NCBI GenBank assembly: GCA_030066985.1
Contig: JASJAN010000002.1
Coordinates: forward strand, 58,531 to 122,530
Source of the DNA: Desulfobacterales bacterium
GTDB lineage: Bacteria > Desulfobacterota > Desulfobacteria > Desulfobacterales > JAHEIW01
Direction of reading: 5' to 3'
DNA: 64,000 nucleotides
Under the pieces are notes generated by a model that was not told where the DNA came from, did no database searches, and saw only the letters and a list, made by a program, of their open reading frames with translations. Shown here piece by piece: positions 54,201 through 62,859 of the stretch (position 1 is its first letter; each line of letters begins with the position of its first letter). A program made the position numbers and the translations under genes.

Positions 54201-54399
54201 ATCCCGCCAGGCCCGGTTTTTAATCCCCATGGCGATTTCGCTGGGCTTTGGGATTGTTTTCGCCACCCTAATCACACTGGTTTTAGTGCCTTGCTTTTAT
54301 GGGGTTGTTGAAGATTTGCGGTCTCTTGTTGGCAGACGTGATCTTGCCGCAACAAGCCAAAGCCGGCCGCCGGAGAAGCTGCTTTCCGATCGACACTGA
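51247..54399 (+). CDS. RND efflux pump inner-membrane subunit (AcrB/MdtB-like)
   Basis: 1050 residues, full length for the HAE/AcrB family. N-terminal helix after GPIAWMAGHSVAANLLMAIF. First periplasmic loop with YPGASPEEVERGII, TM4 with the proton-relay acids in FIVTLGIVVDDAIVVGEIIY, and second half with SLSIMSMFGVVALSGVVIND. Substrate likely hydrophobic compounds or metal-independent toxins; it cannot be fixed by sequence. Co-directional with the adaptor gene. No regulator adjoins. Confidence 0.93.
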   Translation: MKDNSQKNIYRGPIAWMAGHSVAANLLMAIFLVGGLFWALQIKKEVFPDFELDIVRISVAYPGASPEEVERGIILAIEERVEGLEGVKEFSAKAQEGIGTVNVEIIEGENIERLAQDIKNEVDRITSFPEEAEEAQVIIAERRRPVVSLALYGDQDEWILREVAEDIRDRLLQDPDITQVEMEGVRKYEISIEISQSNLRSYNLTLEEVANRIRRASVELPAGSIKAESGDVLVRVVERRDYGQEFGKIPIITANDGTQVLLEDIAIIKDGFEETDNFATYNGQPAVKIEAFRVGDQTPISVSDAVRRQMETIDQILPPGLELEARNDRSEIYRQRMNLMLRNGYLGLGLVFILLAIFLEARLAFWVSLGIPISILGSFLFLPHVGSSINIVSMFAFIVTLGIVVDDAIVVGEIIYHYRQSGLAWFEAAVRGAREIAMPITFSVLTNMVAFTPMFFVSGIMGKIFIHIPFVVVSVFTVSLIESLFILPAHIGHRRRPNPGGPVGWLMIQQARFSEFFSRLVRTRYGPFLETALRNRYLTLSIGVAVLVITVAFVKSGRMGFELFPKVESDFSLATAKVPFGTAVQKTERVKQILVEAAQQVAQENGGDQLVRGIFAVINGNLATVRVYLTPPDDRPISTARLTELWRERVGRLAGLESLKFESDAGGPGRGAAISVELSHRRIDVLEKASAELAAALGFFPSVTDIDDGFSPGKQQIDFQIKPEGRSIGLRSREVARQVRHAFYGAEALRQQRGRNEVKVMVRLPKNERVSEYNLEQMVLRTPSGTEVPLNEAVTLKRGRAYTTIDRRNGRRVVTVAADVRPRSKADQVLQSLKADSLPALQNKFSGLTYSFEGRQADRRESMRSLMIGLMMALVVIYAMLALPFNSFIQPVIIMLSIPFGIVGAVIGHLIMGYSLSIMSMFGVVALSGVVINDSLVLINYANRNRQDGMRGPEAVHASAIQRFRPIMLTTLTTFGGLTPMIFETSRQARFLIPMAISLGFGIVFATLITLVLVPCFYGVVEDLRSLVGRRDLAATSQSRPPEKLLSDRH

Positions 54400-54842
54400 G
54401 AAAACCAAAACCGCATGATTGACAACTTGATGGCCGGTCTTATATTTTAGATACGGAACAGGTGTCGCTTCTGCAGCCTACAGACCTCATCTGTTCTCCT
54501 CCTTAACGGGCGACTCTAACGAGCCGCCCTTCTGATTATTTAACTCAGACGAAACTCAGCCCAATCGACTGTTAAATATAGCTGTTGTCACCTCAACACG
54601 GCATGAAGTTCGAATTTCAACTCCCTAAACCCTCAACAAGCACAGTCCATATCGTTGCAAGCATGACAAATTGATGTGCGGCGCTCAAAAAAAAATAATC
54701 ATTCATTTTTTTATTAGGGTTTTGACTTATAGTCTGACTTCCGGTATGCTGGATTTGTCTTCAACGGACGATAAAACCCCAAAAAAACGTCAGCAACGCT
54801 CTGGATAGCTAAAAAGTAACCGCTAATAAAGGACCTGGAGCC
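54400..54842. other. Intergenic region with a probable terminator
   Basis: 443 nt. A GC-rich hairpin (54508-54529) serves as likely terminator of the RND operon. The rest is AT-rich without a gene; KhpA promoter elements are presumably in 54660-54840. Confidence 0.5.
54508..54535 (+). terminator. Probable rho-independent terminator after the RND operon
   Basis: GGGCG-a-CTC / GAG-c-CGCCC with a TAAC loop, followed by TTCTGATTATTTAA; the T run is weak. Confidence 0.5.
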
Positions 54843-55073
54843 ATGAAAGAATTGATCAGCGAAATTGCGCGCGCACTTGTTGACAACCCGGAACAGGTAA
54901 CGGTCACTGAAGTAGAAGGTGGACAAGCGTTGATATTGGAGCTTAAAGTCGCCAAAGAAGACATGGGCAAGATAATCGGCAAACATGGCAGAACCGCCCA
55001 GGCGATTCGAACGGTATTAAACGCCGCTTCGGGCAAGGCTAAAAAACGCGTCATCCTTGAAATTCTGGAGTGA
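54843..55073 (+). CDS. khpA: KhpA-like KH-domain RNA-binding protein
   Basis: 76 residues. The single KH domain has the GxxG loop in [13 protein letters not shown], and the chain ends [10 protein letters not shown]. KhpA proteins bind RNA, often with KhpB, and affect cell-wall genes and small RNAs. AAGGACCTGGAGCC precedes the ATG. Usually KhpA sits between rpsP and rimM; here it is isolated from ribosomal genes. Confidence 0.92.
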   Translation: MKELISEIARALVDNPEQVTVTEVEGGQALILELKVAKEDMGKIIGKHGRTAQAIRTVLNAASGKAKKRVILEILE

Positions 55074-55079
55074 TTAACT

Positions 55080-55135
55080 CTGCCCCACCTTATCCGTTGC
55101 AGGGATCATAACAGGCTCCCTGAACGGTGAGGCAG
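55080..55135 (+). ncRNA. Stable stem-loop downstream of khpA
   Basis: CTGCC...GGCAG at the base, with CCGTT-g-CAGGG / CCCTG-a-ACGG further in, forming a long stem over about 56 nt. It begins 7 nt after the khpA stop and lies before a strong terminator (55183-55220), so the khpA transcript would carry a structured 3' tail. Confidence 0.4.
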
Positions 55136-55182
55136 TTCGGTTTATATTCGTCGAAGAAGACTTTTGCTGGACCAAACGATAG

Positions 55183-55220
55183 AAGCATTCCATCCGGATA
55201 CGGTGGAATGCTTTTTTTTT
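55183..55220 (+). terminator. Rho-independent terminator of khpA
   Basis: AAGCATTCCA / TGGAATGCTT perfect 10-bp stem followed by a run of Ts. Confidence 0.85.
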
Positions 55221-55537
55221 GGGGGCTTACAACAATCGCTGCTGGTCTTGCCGGGCGAATGGTCGTTTCGAATGCCGCCAATCAACAAAATACTATAAAG
55301 AAAAGCCATAATATGACTTGCATTTAATTTATATATTTTATAAAGATTTTTAAAAGAAAACTGCACCTCGGTATTGGGAAGATTTTCTGAGGCGCGTTCT
55401 TTGTGAAAACCTGCCTCTAAATTTCCCTTCGTGCCCCGCCAAAAGCAGGCGGATGCTATATTCAGAGACAACTATCCGCAACAAAGCCTGCCGGCTGTAT
55501 GAGTCAAGATATTGCCGGCGGAAAGGATATGAATAGA

Positions 55538-56308
55538 ATGGCAAATCCCGCGCTCAAAGTCGAAGATATCCATAAAAGCTTCGGCACCATCAAAGTCTTA
55601 AGGGGCATATCCATAGAGGCCTACGAGCAAGACGTCATATCCATTTTGGGCAGCAGCGGTTCCGGCAAAAGCACGCTGCTGCGCTGCATTAATCTGCTGG
55701 AAACCCCCACATCCGGCAAGGTCTACGTCAAAGGCGAGCTCATTAAAATGCAGGAGCTGCGCTCGGGAGAGCGTAAGGCGGCGGACCGCAAACAGGTGGA
55801 GCGCATCCGCTCCAAACTGGCCATGGTCTTCCAGCAATTCAATTTGTGGGCCCACATGACCGTTATCCAAAACGTGATGGAAGCCCCGGTAAATGTGCTC
55901 AAAGTTTCCAAGGCCGAAGCGAACGAAAGGGCTGAAAAACTATTGCAGCGTGTCGGTCTGTATGAACATCGCAACTATTACCCTGCCCATCTATCGGGCG
56001 GCCAGATGCAGCGCGCGGCCATCGCGCGGGCCCTGGCCATGGAACCGGACATGCTGCTCTTTGATGAGCCGACCTCCGCCCTTGATCCGGAGCTGGTGGG
56101 TGAAGTGCTTAAAGTGATGCAGGATTTAGCCGAAGAAGGGCGCACCATGCTGGTGGTCACACATGAAATGGGATTTGCGCGTAATGTTTCCAGCCGGGTC
56201 ATCTTTTTAGATTCGGGCCTGGTCGAGGAAAATGGACCCCCCAAGCAGGTTTTCGAACATCCCAAGTCGGATCGCTTTCGGGAATTTTTAGTCGGTGCTT
56301 TTGACTAG
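55538..56308 (+). CDS. Polar amino-acid/opine-type ABC transporter ATP-binding protein
   Basis: 256 residues. Walker [10 protein letters not shown], signature [20 protein letters not shown], Walker [18 protein letters not shown], and H-loop [13 protein letters not shown]: the HisP/GlnQ family. The insert [20 protein letters not shown] between Walker A and Q-loop is a feature of HisP/AotP members for basic amino acids and opines. ATG 55538 has AAAGGA at a good distance; the open frame extends 13 codons upstream. First gene of a four-gene importer operon. Confidence 0.9.
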   Translation: MANPALKVEDIHKSFGTIKVLRGISIEAYEQDVISILGSSGSGKSTLLRCINLLETPTSGKVYVKGELIKMQELRSGERKAADRKQVERIRSKLAMVFQQFNLWAHMTVIQNVMEAPVNVLKVSKAEANERAEKLLQRVGLYEHRNYYPAHLSGGQMQRAAIARALAMEPDMLLFDEPTSALDPELVGEVLKVMQDLAEEGRTMLVVTHEMGFARNVSSRVIFLDSGLVEENGPPKQVFEHPKSDRFREFLVGAFD

Positions 56309-56401
56309 ACCGGTACTTTTGTTAAATCTTAAAACCTTATCTCTGGAAAAATGGCACCTGCACAGAGGCGTACATACCCAATAGACAGCACCCCAAGACA
56401 G

Positions 56402-57250
56402 ATGCGCAAACTATGCGCTTTGTTGATGGCCGTGCTGATTTCCATATTACTGGCGGCCCCGGCTGTTGTCGCTGATTGGAAGCAAATCAAAATTGCAACC
56501 GAAGGCGCCTATCCCCCCTGGAATTATTTTGACGAATCCGGCAAACTGGTCGGATTTGAAATCGAGCTGATCAAAGATCTGTGTGGGCGCATGAATGTAG
56601 AGTGTGAAATCGTTACCCAGAAATGGCGCAGTATCATCGAGGGGCTGAATAAGGGGAAATATGACGCCATTATTGCGGCCATGTCGATTACCGAGCCGCG
56701 TAAAAAATTGGTCACATTCTCGCGCAGCTATGCCGATACACCCAATATTTTTGTGGTGCGCAAAGACAACCCCATTGCCAGCTTCCAATCCGAGCTTGAG
56801 CATTTGACGCTGGATGATATCAGCCCCGCAGAGCAGTCCGCGCTGGACGCCCTTATTAATGCATTTAAGGGCAAAATCATCGGGGTCCAGGTGGCCACCA
56901 TCAATCAAAAATTTGCCGATGCGTATCTGGGCGAGCATGCTGAAATTCGCATTTATGATTTCCAGCACACCGTTGACCTGGAGCTTTACCAGGGTCGCCT
57001 GGACGCGCTGATAGGGGGTATGGCCTACTGGGTGCCGCTGCTCAAATCCGATCAGGGCAAGGAGTATACGATCGTCGGCCCCCAGATGACCGGCGGGCCT
57101 TTTGGCAGTGGCATTGGCGTGGCCGTCCGTAAAAAGAATCAGGACCTGGCCGATATGTTTTCAAAGGCCATTGACGCAGCGCTGCGTGACGGAACCGTTA
57201 AAAAACTGGCCATCGAGTGGTTTACCTTCGACACTTCAGCACCGCAATAG
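56402..57250 (+). CDS. ABC transporter substrate-binding protein, family 3
   Basis: 282 residues. Signal peptide to about residue 23 (LLMAVLISILLAAPAVVA), then the SBP family 3 fold: KIATEGAYPPWNYFDESGKL, VGFEIELIKDLCGRM, AAMSITEPRKKLVTFS. The motifs resemble arginine/ornithine/octopine-binding proteins, but the ligand is not certain. The frame continues 17 codons upstream of ATG 56402; neither start has a strong ribosome site. Between the ATPase and permease genes of the operon. Confidence 0.88.
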   Translation: MRKLCALLMAVLISILLAAPAVVADWKQIKIATEGAYPPWNYFDESGKLVGFEIELIKDLCGRMNVECEIVTQKWRSIIEGLNKGKYDAIIAAMSITEPRKKLVTFSRSYADTPNIFVVRKDNPIASFQSELEHLTLDDISPAEQSALDALINAFKGKIIGVQVATINQKFADAYLGEHAEIRIYDFQHTVDLELYQGRLDALIGGMAYWVPLLKSDQGKEYTIVGPQMTGGPFGSGIGVAVRKKNQDLADMFSKAIDAALRDGTVKKLAIEWFTFDTSAPQ

Positions 57251-57311
57251 CGGTTTTGATGATAGAACCCTAACCGAATTCGCTTATTCATCCTAATTAC
57301 AGGAAAGCTGT

Positions 57312-57998
57312 ATGTCTCAGGTTGTTGCCTATTTTCCGCTGATTCTGAAAGGAATGCTGCTGACCGTCGAAGTGGCCTTATTATCCCTGTTGATTGCTAT
57401 TTTGCTGGGATTGATCGGTGCGGTGGCCAAGCTTTCCAAATCCCGCATTGCCAAAGCGATCGCGGGCACCTACACCACCATCATCAGGGGCATACCCGAT
57501 CTGGTCCTGATGACCCTTATCTTTTTCGGTGGCCAGATTCTGGTCAACAATTTCGGTGAAAAACTGGGGTGGGATTATATCGATGTGGATCCTTTTATCG
57601 CCGGTGTCCTCACCATCGGTTTTATTTTTGGTGCCTATTTCGCGGAGTCCTTCCGGGGGGGGATACTGGCCGTAGCCCGCGGAGAAATCGAGGCCGGATA
57701 CGCCTTTGGTATGACGCCGTTGCAGGTTTTTTTCCGAATTACCTTGCCGGCCATGGTGCGGCATGCCCTGCCGGGAATCGGCAATAACTGGCTGGTGATG
57801 GTCAAGACCACCGCACTGGTTTCGGTGATCGGCTTGCAGGATATGGTTTACAACGCCGGCCTGGCCGGCGGCTCCACCCGCAAACCATTTACATTTTATT
57901 GCGTAGTGGCTTTTTTGTTTCTGGTCATCACGGGCTTTTCCGATGTGGGCATGCGATGGCTGGATAAAAAGTACAGTGTTGGGGTGCGCAAAGCTTAA
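57312..57998 (+). CDS. Polar amino-acid ABC transporter permease (HisQ-like)
   Basis: 228 residues with five membrane helices. EAA loop GEIEAGYAFGMTPLQVFFRI, preceded by IGFIFGAYFAESFRGGILAV. The C-terminus (RWLDKKYSVGVRKA) matches HisQ. ACAGGAAAGCTGT precedes the ATG. It heterodimerises with the next gene's product. Confidence 0.92.
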   Translation: MSQVVAYFPLILKGMLLTVEVALLSLLIAILLGLIGAVAKLSKSRIAKAIAGTYTTIIRGIPDLVLMTLIFFGGQILVNNFGEKLGWDYIDVDPFIAGVLTIGFIFGAYFAESFRGGILAVARGEIEAGYAFGMTPLQVFFRITLPAMVRHALPGIGNNWLVMVKTTALVSVIGLQDMVYNAGLAGGSTRKPFTFYCVVAFLFLVITGFSDVGMRWLDKKYSVGVRKA

Positions 57999-58053
57999 CC
58001 TGCATTTTTCATGAATATTTTTTCTTTTAATAAAAAATGCGGATCAACATTCT

Positions 58054-58746
58054 ATGGATTTTCAGGTTATCATAGATAATTTACCGCTGTATCTTCAAGG
58101 GTTGAAAACCACTATTGTTTTGGTTGTTGCCTCGTTGATATTGGGATTGGTTCTGGCGATACCCATTGCCCTGCTGGCAACATCAAAACGCAAATGGGTG
58201 GCTGCACTGCCCAAGGCTTACATATATTTTTTCCGGGGCACACCACTGCTGGTCCAGATGTTTATGATTTACCACGGCATGGGGCAGTTTGAGGCGGTGC
58301 GCGAAAGTTTTTTGTGGGTCATCTTCCAGCATGCCTGGGCCTGCGCCCTGGTGGCCTTTGCGCTGAATACCGCCGGCTATACGGGCGAGATCCTGCGGGG
58401 CACCATCGAGCAAACCCCTTACGGCGAAATCGAAGCCGCCAAGTCGGTGGGCATGTCCAATGCCCAGATTTATCGCCGTATTATCTTGCCCAGCACTTTC
58501 AGACGGGCCCTGCCCGCCTATGGCAACGAAGTCATCTTCATGCTGCATGGCAGCTCTTTGGCGGGGCTGATCACCATTGTCGACCTATTCGGTGCGGCTA
58601 AAGTTGTCAACGCCCGCAATTTTGTGCCGTTTGAATCGTTTATCGCCGCCGGGATTTTTTATCTGGCGATCACGTTTATGATCGTCTGGGGATTCAAAAA
58701 AGCCGAACATTACTGGCATGCTTATCTGCGCCCGCGCGAAAGCTAG
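58054..58746 (+). CDS. Polar amino-acid ABC transporter permease (HisM-like)
   Basis: 230 residues, five helices. EAA loop GEIEAAKSVGMSNAQIYRRI and FALNTAGYTGEILRGTIEQ. TLPA-type end is PSTFRRALPAYGNE, typical of HisM. Begins 55 nt after HisQ. Last gene of the importer operon. Confidence 0.92.
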   Translation: MDFQVIIDNLPLYLQGLKTTIVLVVASLILGLVLAIPIALLATSKRKWVAALPKAYIYFFRGTPLLVQMFMIYHGMGQFEAVRESFLWVIFQHAWACALVAFALNTAGYTGEILRGTIEQTPYGEIEAAKSVGMSNAQIYRRIILPSTFRRALPAYGNEVIFMLHGSSLAGLITIVDLFGAAKVVNARNFVPFESFIAAGIFYLAITFMIVWGFKKAEHYWHAYLRPRES

Positions 58747-59006
58747 AAGGGATTTCAAAACCTCATCTTCCCGCTCAATGGAGCGGAATTTCGCATCTAG
58801 TTTGAAAAACTATTTAAGGTGCTCAAAAGGCTCCAATGGCTGAAGCTGTCCCAGCTCGGCTGAGCTCGCCACAGGACCGCAACGTTATGCTCATTTATCG
58901 CGGCAAGATGCCGCTCCCACTAAATGTATCAGAGCTGAGCGGAATGAATTATCAACAGCGGCATCGTACTTATGCAAATACAGTGTCGCTATTTACATGT
59001 GGATTT
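58747..59006. other. Intergenic sequence between HisM-like gene and palindromic element
   Basis: No gene is supported. A 73-codon frame at 58836-59057 runs into the repeat and shows no family pattern. Confidence 0.45.
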
Positions 59007-59130
59007 TGCACAAGTCGGAGGCTTTCATATGCAAGGCATTTAAGGGCGAGGCTATAGTCTACTATGCCTCGCCCTTAATAACGCAGCAGATGGAAGTCTC
59101 CGGCTTGCCCGTAGGGTGAAAATTAATGAG
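59007..59130 (+). mobile_element. MITE-like palindromic element, second copy
   Basis: Matches bases 8521-8644 in inverted orientation over 124 nt with equal length. Same 13-bp stem TTAAGGGCGAGGC / GCCTCGCCCTTAA (59040-59052 / 59066-59078), and the end TGAAAATTAATGAG. A further inverse, CTCATTAATTTTCA, is at 59222-59235, so the region 59117-59235 is itself flanked by an exact 14-bp inverted pair. Confidence 0.65.
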
Positions 59131-59241
59131 AATAAAATAGATTCGATCCTTTATCCGGATTTGTAATATATTTTATCATGGCGTAAAGTTAGCATCCTCT
59201 TATTAAATTTATATTGAACCTCTCATTAATTTTCATGCAAG

Positions 59242-60384
59242 TTAAGGTGATAACAGGTTTCCACCTTTATCTTTGATAGGCTCCTTGCCGGCAATCTTGG
59301 CCAGGATGCGGCCGGGCCGGGCATAGCGGTCGGTGTTAATGGAAAAGACGATCCCGCTGACAGCGCTTTTTACGGGTGTGATGCGATCTTCCGACCCGTC
59401 TGCCAGTGGATTGACGATCTCGGCGATCAGTTCACCCTTATCGACGCGGTCCCCGGGTGCTTTTAAAAAAACCACCACGCCCGGGGCCGTTGCCTTCAGA
59501 TGCTCTACAGCCCGTAGAGGCGTTGCTTCATTTCGCAGAGGCGGCACCCCGGGCGCCGCTCCTTTGATAAACCCTCTTCTCTGTAAAAACCAGAAGATAT
59601 TTTGCGCATCCTGCTGCCCCTGCGCATGGGAAACATCGGCCATGCCGCGCAGCTCAACCGTAGCGGCCAGGCAGGCCGATGGGATGGGATGATCGGGAAA
59701 TTTTTTGGCCAGCTGCCACCAGATGCGGCTGCAAGCCTCGTCATAGGGGGTCACACCGGAATCTGCCGCCAGCAATGTGACTTCGGCGCCCAGCTGGGCG
59801 GATAGATCTGCGGCCTCCGGCCACAGCGGCGTGCCCAGGTAAACGTGCATCAGGGCCTGGTAGTCGCAGTGTAGATCCAGCACAACATCGGCATCAAACG
59901 ACAGCATTAGCAGCTGACGCTTCAAGGCAGCCGCCTCATCCGGCGGGGAAATGCCGCCCAGGATTTCTGCGGCGGTCTTGCGGATCAGGGCCACATTATC
60001 CTCCGCTGAGCTTCCCAGGCGGTCTTTGACCTGCTCCGCGGTCTGGGCTGCGATGTCCGGATACTGGCGGTTAAAATTGATGTTATTAAAAAAATCAAAA
60101 CGGCCGTGCAGGGCCTCATCACGCCACTGGCTGACGCCGATGGGATTGGCCACCGGAACGAGCACAAGGTGCCCCTCCACGTTGTTTTCAGCATCGGCTT
60201 GATCAAACAAATCGATCAGATGATGCATGACGACAAAGCCGGGGGCCTCGTCGGCATGCAGGCCGGCCTGGATATAGGCTTTGCGCCCGGCGCTTTGATC
60301 CCCGTAATGGATGGCCTTTAAAGTGCGCGCATTTCCCAGACTGGCAGCCGGCAGGGTATACTGTTTTGTGGTTTTGGTGCCCAT
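59242..60384 (-). CDS. M14-type (succinylglutamate desuccinylase/aspartoacylase family) deacylase
   Basis: 380 residues. Zinc-binding segment QAGLHADEAPG (H-x-x-E) and second ligand in DVVLDLHCDYQ, as in AstE/aspartoacylase. The C-terminal lipoyl-like beta domain (GVVFLKAPGDRVDKGELIAE) is common in this branch. It removes an acyl group from an N-acyl amino acid or related amide in the cytoplasm. A start at ATG 60384 (GGAG 10 nt upstream) is preferred to 60429. It faces the ABC importer operon and is preceded by a substrate-binding protein gene and a terminator. Confidence 0.85.
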   Translation of the reverse strand: MGTKTTKQYTLPAASLGNARTLKAIHYGDQSAGRKAYIQAGLHADEAPGFVVMHHLIDLFDQADAENNVEGHLVLVPVANPIGVSQWRDEALHGRFDFFNNINFNRQYPDIAAQTAEQVKDRLGSSAEDNVALIRKTAAEILGGISPPDEAAALKRQLLMLSFDADVVLDLHCDYQALMHVYLGTPLWPEAADLSAQLGAEVTLLAADSGVTPYDEACSRIWWQLAKKFPDHPIPSACLAATVELRGMADVSHAQGQQDAQNIFWFLQRRGFIKGAAPGVPPLRNEATPLRAVEHLKATAPGVVVFLKAPGDRVDKGELIAEIVNPLADGSEDRITPVKSAVSGIVFSINTDRYARPGRILAKIAGKEPIKDKGGNLLSP

Positions 60385-60440
60385 AGCGCTTGTGCTCCGG
60401 TGCTGCTTATTTCTTTTCAAAAGAAGCATTCAATTTAATA

Positions 60441-60467
60441 AAAAGGGGGAGTGGAACTCCCCCTTTT
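60441..60467 (-). terminator. Rho-independent terminator between substrate-binding protein and deacylase genes
   Basis: AAAAGGGGGAGT / ACTCCCCCTTTT perfect 12-bp stem with a 3-nt loop and a T-rich 3' end on the minus strand. It may let the upstream binding-protein gene be expressed more strongly than the deacylase. Confidence 0.8.
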
Positions 60468-60495
60468 GAAAACAATACTAGATGAGCAAATAAGT

Positions 60496-61287
60496 TTATT
60501 CGCCGTACACGTCAAAATCAAAGTATTTATCCTGGATGGCCTTATAGGTGCCATCTGACCGGATCTGCACTATGGCCTTGTTAAACATTTCCACCAGATC
60601 CGTGTCTTTCTTGCGGATGGCAATCCCAGAGCCTTCACCGAACCATTTTTTATCCGTCAAAGGAGGCCCGATGAAATGGTACTCTTTGCCCTCGGGTTTT
60701 TTGAGAAAGCCACCGTCAATCGCAACGCTGTCGGCCAGCAACATGTCGACGCGCCCGGATCGCAGGTCCATATAGGCCTCATCCTGGGTGGCATAGCGTT
60801 TGATCACCACACCTTTGCCGCCATTGTCGGTAATAAAATTGTCATGGATGGTGGCGCGCTGGACACCGATCTTCTTGCCGGCGGTGACTTCTGCAACCTG
60901 GTCGCGCGTAAATTCTTCCATGATGCCTTTTTTGACCACAAATCTGGCGGGCGTGTTATAGTACTTGTTGGTGAAAGCCACTTTTTTCTTGCGCTCTTCG
61001 GTAATGGACATGGAGGCGATGATGGCATCATATTTGCGCGCCAGCAGGGCCGGAATGATCCCGTCCCAGTCCTGGGGCACCAGCTTGATCTCAACACCCA
61101 TGGCTTTGCCCAATGCTCGAGCAATGTCGATGTCAAATCCCTCCAGTTTGCCGTCGGCCGTTGTATAACTGAATGGCGGGTAAGCGCCTTCCACGCCGAT
61201 GCGCACCAATTTCCAATCTTTGGCTTGGATGGTTCCGGCCGCAAATACCAGTGCAATCAGGGCAAATACAACAAGAAGTTTTTTCAT
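60496..61287 (-). CDS. ABC transporter substrate-binding protein, family 3 (second)
   Basis: 263 residues. Signal peptide MKKLLVVFALIALVFAAGTI, then GVEGAYPPFSYTTADGKLEG, FDIDIARALGKAMGVEI, IIASMSITEERKKKVAFTNK. Related to the 282-residue protein in the facing operon, so two binding proteins may share the one permease pair. AAAAAGGAGGAAAT fixes the start at ATG 61287; the open frame is 18 codons longer. Confidence 0.92.
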   Translation of the reverse strand: MKKLLVVFALIALVFAAGTIQAKDWKLVRIGVEGAYPPFSYTTADGKLEGFDIDIARALGKAMGVEIKLVPQDWDGIIPALLARKYDAIIASMSITEERKKKVAFTNKYYNTPARFVVKKGIMEEFTRDQVAEVTAGKKIGVQRATIHDNFITDNGGKGVVIKRYATQDEAYMDLRSGRVDMLLADSVAIDGGFLKKPEGKEYHFIGPPLTDKKWFGEGSGIAIRKKDTDLVEMFNKAIVQIRSDGTYKAIQDKYFDFDVYGE

Positions 61288-61673
61288 ATTTCCTCCTTTT
61301 TGATGTTGGCTAAACCGCCTGCGGATTGTTTTCGGTGACAATGCGACGGTTAGCCGTCAGTATACCAGTATCAATCAACGAACGCCATTCACTTAACAAC
61401 CAATGGAAAATAAATAAAATGAAGGCTTCTGTCAAACGAAAAAGGCTTTGGATGCGCATGCACCCGTCCGGCAAATGGTGGAGCAACACAGGTGCATCGC
61501 AGGATCCGCCTTTTCCAAAACGGGAAAAGGGATTTTACAACAAGCCACATCTTATGCTATAAATAATAGCAGTTGTGCTGACCGGATCTCCATCTCCCAC
61601 GCGCTGTTCGTTCTCCTAAAATTCACCTGACGACGCTTTCTGATATGTTGAATCAATTTAAAGAGGGATCAAT
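61288..61673. other. Divergent intergenic region without a gene
   Basis: About 386 nt between the substrate-binding gene (minus) and the coiled-coil protein (plus). No palindrome or repeat of note; short frames here are not credible. Confidence 0.45.
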
Positions 61674-62723
61674 ATGTCACTAAAATCCAAATTTTGGGGT
61701 TTATGCACTTTGAGCGCAGTTCTCATTGCTGCGCTCGTGTTCATTTTCAATGTTGGCGGAACAAGGGAAAAGGCATGGCTTCTCATCAAACCGGAATTTA
61801 CCGCGGAAAATGTTGAACTGAAAATTGAGAATCAACGTTTAAAACATAGCATCGCCCACCTGAAGAAACAGAACAGAAACTTAAAAACCTATCTGGATGC
61901 ATATGAAGAAAATATTATCGCCTTAAAAGATGCCGCCAAAAATTGTGACCCGTTTCAGACAATGCTTCAAATCGACCTGCCTGCGGGCTTGGCAACTGAG
62001 CGCTTTGAAATACGCCAACTCTATCGTCAAAAGCTGGCCGAAAAAAAACGCTGGGATCAGTATCAGCAGAATAAATACAGAGGTATTTTGGAAGATACGC
62101 TTGAGCCGGCGGTCGTTGAAGCTCAGAATCTAGTATTAGATAATGAAGACAATTTGGACCATTTTCTGGAATTGGACGGCGCCTTGAAACTGCACCGAAG
62201 GCTGATCCGGGATGTGCGTGTCTTTCACGATGAAATCAAATACCAAAAAAAGCAATTTCAAGCGCAACAACCGTATGCGCTGTATGATGTAAAATTTTCA
62301 CTCGCCCCTTTTACCCGGGAATCTGCCCTGGTTGATGCGTTGCAGCAGGCCATGAGTGCGCTGAGCACTGGTATCTATGAACAGGAGGCGATTGAGGTAC
62401 TGGATCGGATCAGCGATGAGTTTACCGAACCGATTCAGCGGCTTTACGAGCATCAGCTGGATGGGTCTGATCCTGTCCTACCGCTGGAATATAATTATAA
62501 TTTCTACACCCTGTTTGGTAAAAAATTAATGGATTACGCCGATAAGCTGGCGGGGCAATCCGCCATCCCCTTGGGGCCGTCGACTTTCGGCGAATTGGAT
62601 TTTTTCAACCGCCAGCTGCTTGAAAGCTTAGCTGATCTCTATGAAGTCGGGCAGACAGCGGACATCCATCCACATTATCTCGATGTCAGTGAGTTAGAGC
62701 ATTTGCTGACCTCCAGACCCTGA
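61674..62723 (+). CDS. Membrane-anchored coiled-coil protein of unknown function
   Basis: 349 residues. An N-terminal membrane anchor (LCTLSAVLIAALVFIFNVGG), then a coiled-coil (residues about 40-80: AENVELKIENQRLKHSIAHL and KKQNRNLKTYLDAYEENIIA), then a helical domain of about 250 residues with several acidic surfaces. AAAGAGGGATCAAT precedes the ATG. No family recognised; possibly periplasmic. Confidence 0.68.
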   Translation: MSLKSKFWGLCTLSAVLIAALVFIFNVGGTREKAWLLIKPEFTAENVELKIENQRLKHSIAHLKKQNRNLKTYLDAYEENIIALKDAAKNCDPFQTMLQIDLPAGLATERFEIRQLYRQKLAEKKRWDQYQQNKYRGILEDTLEPAVVEAQNLVLDNEDNLDHFLELDGALKLHRRLIRDVRVFHDEIKYQKKQFQAQQPYALYDVKFSLAPFTRESALVDALQQAMSALSTGIYEQEAIEVLDRISDEFTEPIQRLYEHQLDGSDPVLPLEYNYNFYTLFGKKLMDYADKLAGQSAIPLGPSTFGELDFFNRQLLESLADLYEVGQTADIHPHYLDVSELEHLLTSRP

Positions 62724-62859
62724 AAGCGTTCCATCATCCCCACACAGGTGTTCCTCTTAGCGCGCTCGCCTCCCATCTTACTCCAATTGCAGTCTCCTTT
62801 TTTGGACTTACCGGCAATGATGATTATGTTAACTCAGCAAAAACAGAAGGGAGATCCAG

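Noticed and set aside
58836..59057. 73-codon frame between HisM and the deacylase
   Set aside because: It runs into the MITE-like repeat and has no protein-like features.
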